In this document: in pieces, positions 54,598 through 58,977 of the stretch
Layout: every line of letters starts with the position of its first letter
Position numbering within the stretch: the stretch's first letter is position 1
From: Arcobacteraceae bacterium
Lineage (GTDB): Bacteria; Campylobacterota; Campylobacteria; Campylobacterales; Arcobacteraceae
Direction of reading: 5' to 3'
Length of the DNA stretch: 58,977 nt
NCBI GenBank assembly: GCA_029935705.1
Contig: JAOZJU010000002.1
Coordinates: 1 to 58,977 of the forward strand
Position numbers and translations under genes: made by a program
The notes under the pieces: generated by a model
Told to the model about the DNA's origin: nothing
Seen by the model: the letters and a program-made list of their open reading frames with translations, nothing else
Database searches by the model: none

Positions 54598-55821
54598 GTG
54601 CTTTTTAGATACAAGGGTTTTGATAAAAACTCAAACAAGATATCATCTACAATAGAAGCAGGCAGTATAGAAGAAGCTAAAAAATTGCTGACACAAAGTA
54701 ATATATTGTTTAGTTCAGTGAGAAAAACAAAAAACAAAAATTTTGGCTTTTTGTCAAATCTATTTAAAAAAGAGTTTACCAAAAAAGAGTTATCTATCTT
54801 AAGTAGAGATATAGGTTTTTATATCAAATCAGGTGTCACTATATCACAAGCATTGAAGTTGGCTAGTTCGCAATACAGCGGTGATAAAAAAATCAAATTT
54901 TTTCTCCAAAGTGTAGGTGTGACAGTAGATGAAGGTAAAGATTTTGCTACTGCTTTATCATCACAAAATCAAATCAAACTTCCGGATTTTTATGTCAAAT
55001 CAATAAAAGCATCACAAAATGGAGGAATGCTTGATAAAGTTTTGCTTGAGTTGTCGCAGTTTATATCCCAACAAGACAAAATCCAAAAAAAAATATCAAA
55101 TGCATTAGCTTACCCTATATTTATAATCATCAGTGCTATTGTGATGGTGGCATTTATGTTGAGTTTTGTTGTGCCAAAAGTTATAGGTATATTTGAAGCA
55201 AACAAACAAGAGTTGCCAACTATTACTAAATATGTTTTAAATTCAAGTGATTTTTTAGGAGATTATTATATCATAATTATATTTATAATAGTAGCTTTAG
55301 TTTTAACTACAAAATATCTAAATAAAATATCATCAAAGTTTAGATACAATTATGACAAATACAAACTAAAACTTCCTCTTTTTGGTGATATAATACTTTT
55401 AAGTGAGTTGTCAAGATTTAGTTATATGTCTGCTTTGCTTATAAGGTCTGGCATGACACTAGTAGAGACTATCAAGATGTCTTCACACTTGATAGACAAT
55501 AAAGTATTAGCTAAGATTTTTGACAACTCATCAAAATTTATCGTCCAAGGTGGAAAACTTTCATCATCTTTGTTCAATGAAAAGATAAATGTATTGCCAA
55601 AAAGTTTCATACAAGCTATAGCTTTGGGAGAAGAGACAAGTATGTTAGAAACTGTATTGTCAACTCAAGCGATGAGGTACAATGAAGAAAATGGCGACAA
55701 GATTGACTTTATGTTGTCGCTTCTTGAACCTATTATGATGTTGGTTGTAGGCTCTGTCATAGCTATAATTGTGCTTGCTATGATGTTGCCGATATTTTCT
55801 ATAAATATAGGTGCGATATGA
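54598..55821 (+). CDS. gspF: Type II secretion inner-membrane protein GspF
   Basis: 407 residues from GTG 54598. It has two repeats of the GspF domain: LSRDIGFYIKSGVTISQALKLA near 70 and LSRFSYMSALLIRSGMTLVETIKM near 270, and three membrane helices. LPDFYVKSIKASQNGGMLDKVLLELSQFI is typical. It forms the platform that the GspE ATPase drives. Confidence 0.93.
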   Translation: MLFRYKGFDKNSNKISSTIEAGSIEEAKKLLTQSNILFSSVRKTKNKNFGFLSNLFKKEFTKKELSILSRDIGFYIKSGVTISQALKLASSQYSGDKKIKFFLQSVGVTVDEGKDFATALSSQNQIKLPDFYVKSIKASQNGGMLDKVLLELSQFISQQDKIQKKISNALAYPIFIIISAIVMVAFMLSFVVPKVIGIFEANKQELPTITKYVLNSSDFLGDYYIIIIFIIVALVLTTKYLNKISSKFRYNYDKYKLKLPLFGDIILLSELSRFSYMSALLIRSGMTLVETIKMSSHLIDNKVLAKIFDNSSKFIVQGGKLSSSLFNEKINVLPKSFIQAIALGEETSMLETVLSTQAMRYNEENGDKIDFMLSLLEPIMMLVVGSVIAIIVLAMMLPIFSINIGAI

Positions 55822-56216
55822 AAAAAGAATCATTTTTACTTATAGAAGCAATTATAGCTATCATGTTGCTCTCTTTTTCTATCATCGCTTTGCTTAAACT
55901 AAATGGCAATATCATAAATGTTCTAACACATCTTCAAACCAAAGAGCAAATCTATCAGGATAGTTCTGCTATTGTATCATTGTTGACAAAAGATTATAAC
56001 AAAAAAACAAAATCTGTATATGATATATTGAAAAAACGATACAATATAGACAATCTTGATATTAAACACAACCTACAAGATACAAAATATAGTTTTAAAA
56101 TTGAAAACTTTGCACATATAACTTTTGGCGATTTTTTCGATATAGATATTCAAAAAGTGACCATAAAAGAGCAAAACAATCAAATAATTATATATAAGTT
56201 AAATGCCGATGGTTAA
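55818..56216 (+). CDS. Pseudopilin, GspI-like
   Basis: 132 residues. The type IV prepilin-like start is KKES-FLLIEAIIAIMLLSF, with Glu at position +5 of the mature chain but Ser, not Gly, before the cleavage site. A short variable C-terminal domain follows. Called GspI-like from size and order; the minor-pseudopilin class cannot be fixed by eye. Confidence 0.65.
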   Translation: MKKESFLLIEAIIAIMLLSFSIIALLKLNGNIINVLTHLQTKEQIYQDSSAIVSLLTKDYNKKTKSVYDILKKRYNIDNLDIKHNLQDTKYSFKIENFAHITFGDFFDIDIQKVTIKEQNNQIIIYKLNADG

Positions 56217-56709
56217 GAACTCATTTTCACTTATGGAACTGCTTGTCTCTGTGCTGATTATTGGTATGATATTTATCTTTTCGTATCAAGTGTTTAACAA
56301 CACAGCTACAAATCAAAAAAATATAAAAACTGTGATTTTGAAAAAAGATGGAGAAAATATAAAAAGCAAACTAATATATCTTGATATATTAAAATATGAT
56401 AAAGATATAAAGATAAACAACAAAACAGACGATGACAAAGATATAGTTTCTATGTGGAGCAGACACTCTATATATGGTAGGGTTTATAGTCATATAACAT
56501 ACAAAGTGGATGAAAATAAGCTTTATAGGATAGAATCAACTTATCAAGAGAATAACAAAATAGAGACAAAAAAGGATATAGATATGCTTTATGAAGATGT
56601 AACACATTTTAAAATCTATAAAAATATGGATAAAAAACTCAAAACAATCTTTGTCTATATTAAGACAAAAAACAAAACAATAAACTTTGAAGTAGGTAAA
56701 ATATGGTAG
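56203..56709 (+). CDS. Pseudopilin, GspJ-like
   Basis: 168 residues (162 + leader, depending on whether ATG 56203 or 56209 is used). The prepilin start is VKNS-FSLMELLVSVLIIGMIF, again with Ser before the cleavage site and Glu at +5. The larger C-terminal domain (SIYGRVYSHITYKVDENKLYR) fits a GspJ-type minor pseudopilin. Confidence 0.65.
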   Translation: MPMVKNSFSLMELLVSVLIIGMIFIFSYQVFNNTATNQKNIKTVILKKDGENIKSKLIYLDILKYDKDIKINNKTDDDKDIVSMWSRHSIYGRVYSHITYKVDENKLYRIESTYQENNKIETKKDIDMLYEDVTHFKIYKNMDKKLKTIFVYIKTKNKTINFEVGKIW

Positions 56710-58214
56710 ATATTCCACAACTAAACAACATAGACTTTGAACCTGTATGGATAGATGAGTTAGATATAAATCTTGCTATTAAGTATTTTGTATTGTTTAG
56801 CAAAAAAGATGATAAAACAATTGTAGTGTTAAATGGATCTCACATAGTAGAAGCTTTGGAGTATCTATCTAAGATAGAAAATGTTTACGAAATATTTTTA
56901 ACAGACGAGGTGAGCTTCGAGAGATTGCACAACAAATTTTTAGAACTAAAAACAGAAAAATCAATGTCAGCACAGAAAAATCAAGAACTCAAAATAGACA
57001 CAGATGAAGAGGAGATGGAGCTAAAAGAGTTTTTGCAAACAAATCAAGACCTTCTTAATAGCGAAGATGCTGCCCCTGTGATTAAACTTGTGAACTCAAT
57101 ATTTTATCAAGCTATCAAAAAAGATTCAAGCGATATTCATATAGAGATGCATGAAAACAAAGGGGAGATTAGATTTAGGATAGATGGTGCTTTAAACAAA
57201 TATATGGATATAGACAAAAAGATAACTATGTTAGCAATTAGCCGTATTAAAGTTATATCAAACCTCGATATAGCTGAAAAAAGAGTGCCACAAGATGGCA
57301 GGACGCAAGTTACTATAGCCAACAAAAAACTTGATATAAGAGTATCTATACTACCTACATATTATGGTGAACGAGTGGTGATGCGGATACTGATGGAAAG
57401 TGGCGATATACCATCTATGAATCAACTTGGATTTAGAAAAGATTTGATGGATAGAGTCTATCCTATACTTGAACACTCACATGGTATGATATTGGTAACT
57501 GGTCCAACAGGAAGCGGAAAATCAACCACTTTGCACTCATTTTTACAACAGATAAGCTCCCCAAACCTAAATGTAATAACTGTTGAAGATCCTGTGGAGT
57601 ATAATGCTGAAAATATAAATCAAGTGCAAACAAACTCCAAAGTTGATTTGACTTTTGCAACTGCACTTAGATCAATACTAAGGCAAGACCCAGATGTAGT
57701 GATGATAGGAGAGATGAGAGATAAAGAGACAGCTCATATAGGTATCCAAGCCGCACTTACAGGGCATATGGTGCTTTCTACTTTACATACAAATACATCA
57801 ACTGGTGCGATTACTAGGTTGATTGATATGGGAATAGAAGAGTTCCTAATCTCAAGTGCTTTATTGGCAGTATTAAGCCAAAGATTGGTTCGTAAACTTT
57901 GTATTCATTGCAAAAAGGTAGATGAAGATAGTTTTACATATAAAAAAAGATTAAATTTAAAAAGTAAAGTTCTATACAAACACGAAGGTTGCAACAAATG
58001 CCACTTTACTGGTTATCAAGGTAGAGTAGCAATAGGCGAGTTGTTTATCATGGATGATGAGGTAAAAAAGTTTATCAAACAAGATCAAGATGAGAGCAAA
58101 CTTAGGGAGTTTATGCGAAAAAGAGGTATGGTGACGATACAAGATAGACTCAGCTTTCTTATAGATGAAGGGATTACATCGTTTGGAGAAGCCCTTAGAA
58201 TCGGTATTCACTGA
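56703..58214 (+). CDS. gspE: Type II secretion ATPase GspE
   Basis: 503 residues. The N-terminal domain is shorter than in Vibrio GspE. Walker A is GPTGSGKSTT (about 267-276), the Asp box VITVEDPVEY, Walker B DPDVVMIGEMRD and the His box GHMVLSTLHTN. A zinc-binding tetracysteine lies at C400-IH-C403 and C430-NK-C433. It powers pseudopilus assembly. Its stop overlaps the xseA ATG. Confidence 0.95.
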   Translation: MVDIPQLNNIDFEPVWIDELDINLAIKYFVLFSKKDDKTIVVLNGSHIVEALEYLSKIENVYEIFLTDEVSFERLHNKFLELKTEKSMSAQKNQELKIDTDEEEMELKEFLQTNQDLLNSEDAAPVIKLVNSIFYQAIKKDSSDIHIEMHENKGEIRFRIDGALNKYMDIDKKITMLAISRIKVISNLDIAEKRVPQDGRTQVTIANKKLDIRVSILPTYYGERVVMRILMESGDIPSMNQLGFRKDLMDRVYPILEHSHGMILVTGPTGSGKSTTLHSFLQQISSPNLNVITVEDPVEYNAENINQVQTNSKVDLTFATALRSILRQDPDVVMIGEMRDKETAHIGIQAALTGHMVLSTLHTNTSTGAITRLIDMGIEEFLISSALLAVLSQRLVRKLCIHCKKVDEDSFTYKKRLNLKSKVLYKHEGCNKCHFTGYQGRVAIGELFIMDDEVKKFIKQDQDESKLREFMRKRGMVTIQDRLSFLIDEGITSFGEALRIGIH

Positions 58215-58977
58215 TGAACACAATCACTGTAAGTGAATTAAACAATCAAATCAAAGCTACAATTGAGAGCACTTTTTCCTCTGTATCCATTGTAGGCGAG
58301 ATTTCAAACTTGACATATGCTTCAAGCGGACATATATATTTTAGTATAAAAGATGAAAATTCAGCAGTTAGTTGTGTGATGTTTAGAAGTGATGCTATAA
58401 AACTAAAGTTCAAGCTTGAACTTGGAATAAAAATTTTGATATATGGCAATATCACTGTATATGTTCCTCGCGGTTCATACCAGATAATATGCAAAAATAT
58501 AGAACCAGATGGCATAGGGGCACTAAGCTTGGCATATGAACAGCTCAAAACCAAACTTCAAGCTTTGGGATATTTTGATCCCATTCATAAAAAACCAATA
58601 CCACGATATATAGATAGATTGTATCTAATCACATCTTCAACAGGTGCGGTGATTGAAGATATGAAAAAAGTAGCATCTGCAAGATGGCCACTTGTAGAAC
58701 TTCATCTTATACCTACTTTAGTGCAAGGCCAAACAGCCAAAGATGAAATATCCAAAAATATAATATATGCCGATAGATTAGCACAAAAAGATAAAACACA
58801 AGGTATAATATCAGTTATAGTAATAGCAAGAGGTGGCGGTAGTATAGAGGATTTGTGGAGCTTTAACGAAGAGATAGTAGCAAATAGCATATATGAGTGC
58901 AAAACAATAATAGTAAGTGCCATAGGACACGAAAGCGACTTTCCAATAAGCGATATGGTAGCAGACAAAAGAGCATT
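58214..58977 (+). CDS. xseA: Exodeoxyribonuclease VII large subunit (truncated by window end)
   Basis: 254 residues are visible from ATG 58214, and the frame is still open at the window edge. It starts TITVSELNNQIKATIEST, then VGEISNLTYASSGHIYFSIKD (OB-fold) and ALGYFDPIHKKPIPRYIDRL, then ITSSTGAVIEDM, IIVSAIGHESD and IARGGGSIEDLWSFNEE of the catalytic domain. It degrades single-stranded DNA with XseB. Confidence 0.95.
   Translation, partial: MNTITVSELNNQIKATIESTFSSVSIVGEISNLTYASSGHIYFSIKDENSAVSCVMFRSDAIKLKFKLELGIKILIYGNITVYVPRGSYQIICKNIEPDGIGALSLAYEQLKTKLQALGYFDPIHKKPIPRYIDRLYLITSSTGAVIEDMKKVASARWPLVELHLIPTLVQGQTAKDEISKNIIYADRLAQKDKTQGIISVIVIARGGGSIEDLWSFNEEIVANSIYECKTIIVSAIGHESDFPISDMVADKRA

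Overview
The window is a compact, AT-rich bacterial chromosome segment that best fits the Campylobacterota (the former Epsilonproteobacteria). The evidence is family content and gene order. A glcD-type FAD oxidase lies next to a PgbA_N-family protein, as in Helicobacter. There is also a short CxxxCxxC biotin synthase, CcoG, a malate:quinone oxidoreductase, FabI, HypA, and prepilin-like proteins without the usual glycine before the cleavage site. I cannot place it to genus. HypA and CcoG point to nickel hydrogenase and cytochrome c oxidase assembly. NrdD/NrdG point to anaerobic growth. A sulfur/thiol-type gene group points to reduced-sulfur or nitrosative chemistry, but that last point is inference. 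No IS element, prophage or CRISPR array was seen.

Layout. (1) 1-315 has no recognisable gene. (2) 316-19418 is all minus strand: pnp-pgbA-glcD; ccoG-hypA; a SLAC1-type channel with a small membrane-anchored partner; proC-ribH-nusB-pyrF-maeB-lipoprotein; a reduced Bat operon (DUF3108, VWA, TPR, BatD); and dapB-purF-YhcC-like radical SAM. (3) 19476-21481 plus: bioB and a Kef-type antiporter. (4) 21512-25740 minus: anaerobic ribonucleotide reductase (nrdD, a separate 50-residue glycyl-radical segment, nrdG, an Rrf2 regulator), then rplS. (5) 25916-29183 plus: PHP phosphatase, glmU, tgt. (6) An AsmA-like giant (minus) diverges from mltG (plus), followed by secG, frr, pyrE, an RDD protein and an MFS transporter. 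(7) 35810-41709 minus: tRNA-Val, a 30-residue lipoprotein, polA, and a thiol/sulfur module (rhodanese, DUF302, DUF2892, Crp/Fnr regulator, TlpA-like redoxin, DsrE-like protein). (8) 42065-58977 plus: mqo, a glycosyltransferase, gap, tpiA, fabI, ftsI, a type II secretion-like cluster (K, L, M, N, C, D, F, I, J, E) and the start of xseA.

Three things stand out. First, the class III ribonucleotide reductase is split: the glycyl-radical motif RVMGY is on its own small gene with its own ribosome binding site, between nrdD and nrdG. The nrdD leader also holds a perfect 12-bp inverted repeat that reaches into the nrdD start codon. Second, the two transcription units of the thiol/sulfur module each carry the same palindrome, TGTAAC-N4-GTTACA. 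In both, the palindrome is centred exactly 29.5 bases upstream of a TATAAT box (about -41.5). This suggests a self-contained regulon of the embedded Crp/Fnr protein. Third, a palindromic repeat (GGGCACCTCTAAAAA and its complement) occurs in three copies next to or inside leaders. The secretin GspD also carries a C-terminal SPOR-like domain.

All functional calls rest on reading sequence motifs by eye. No database search was run.
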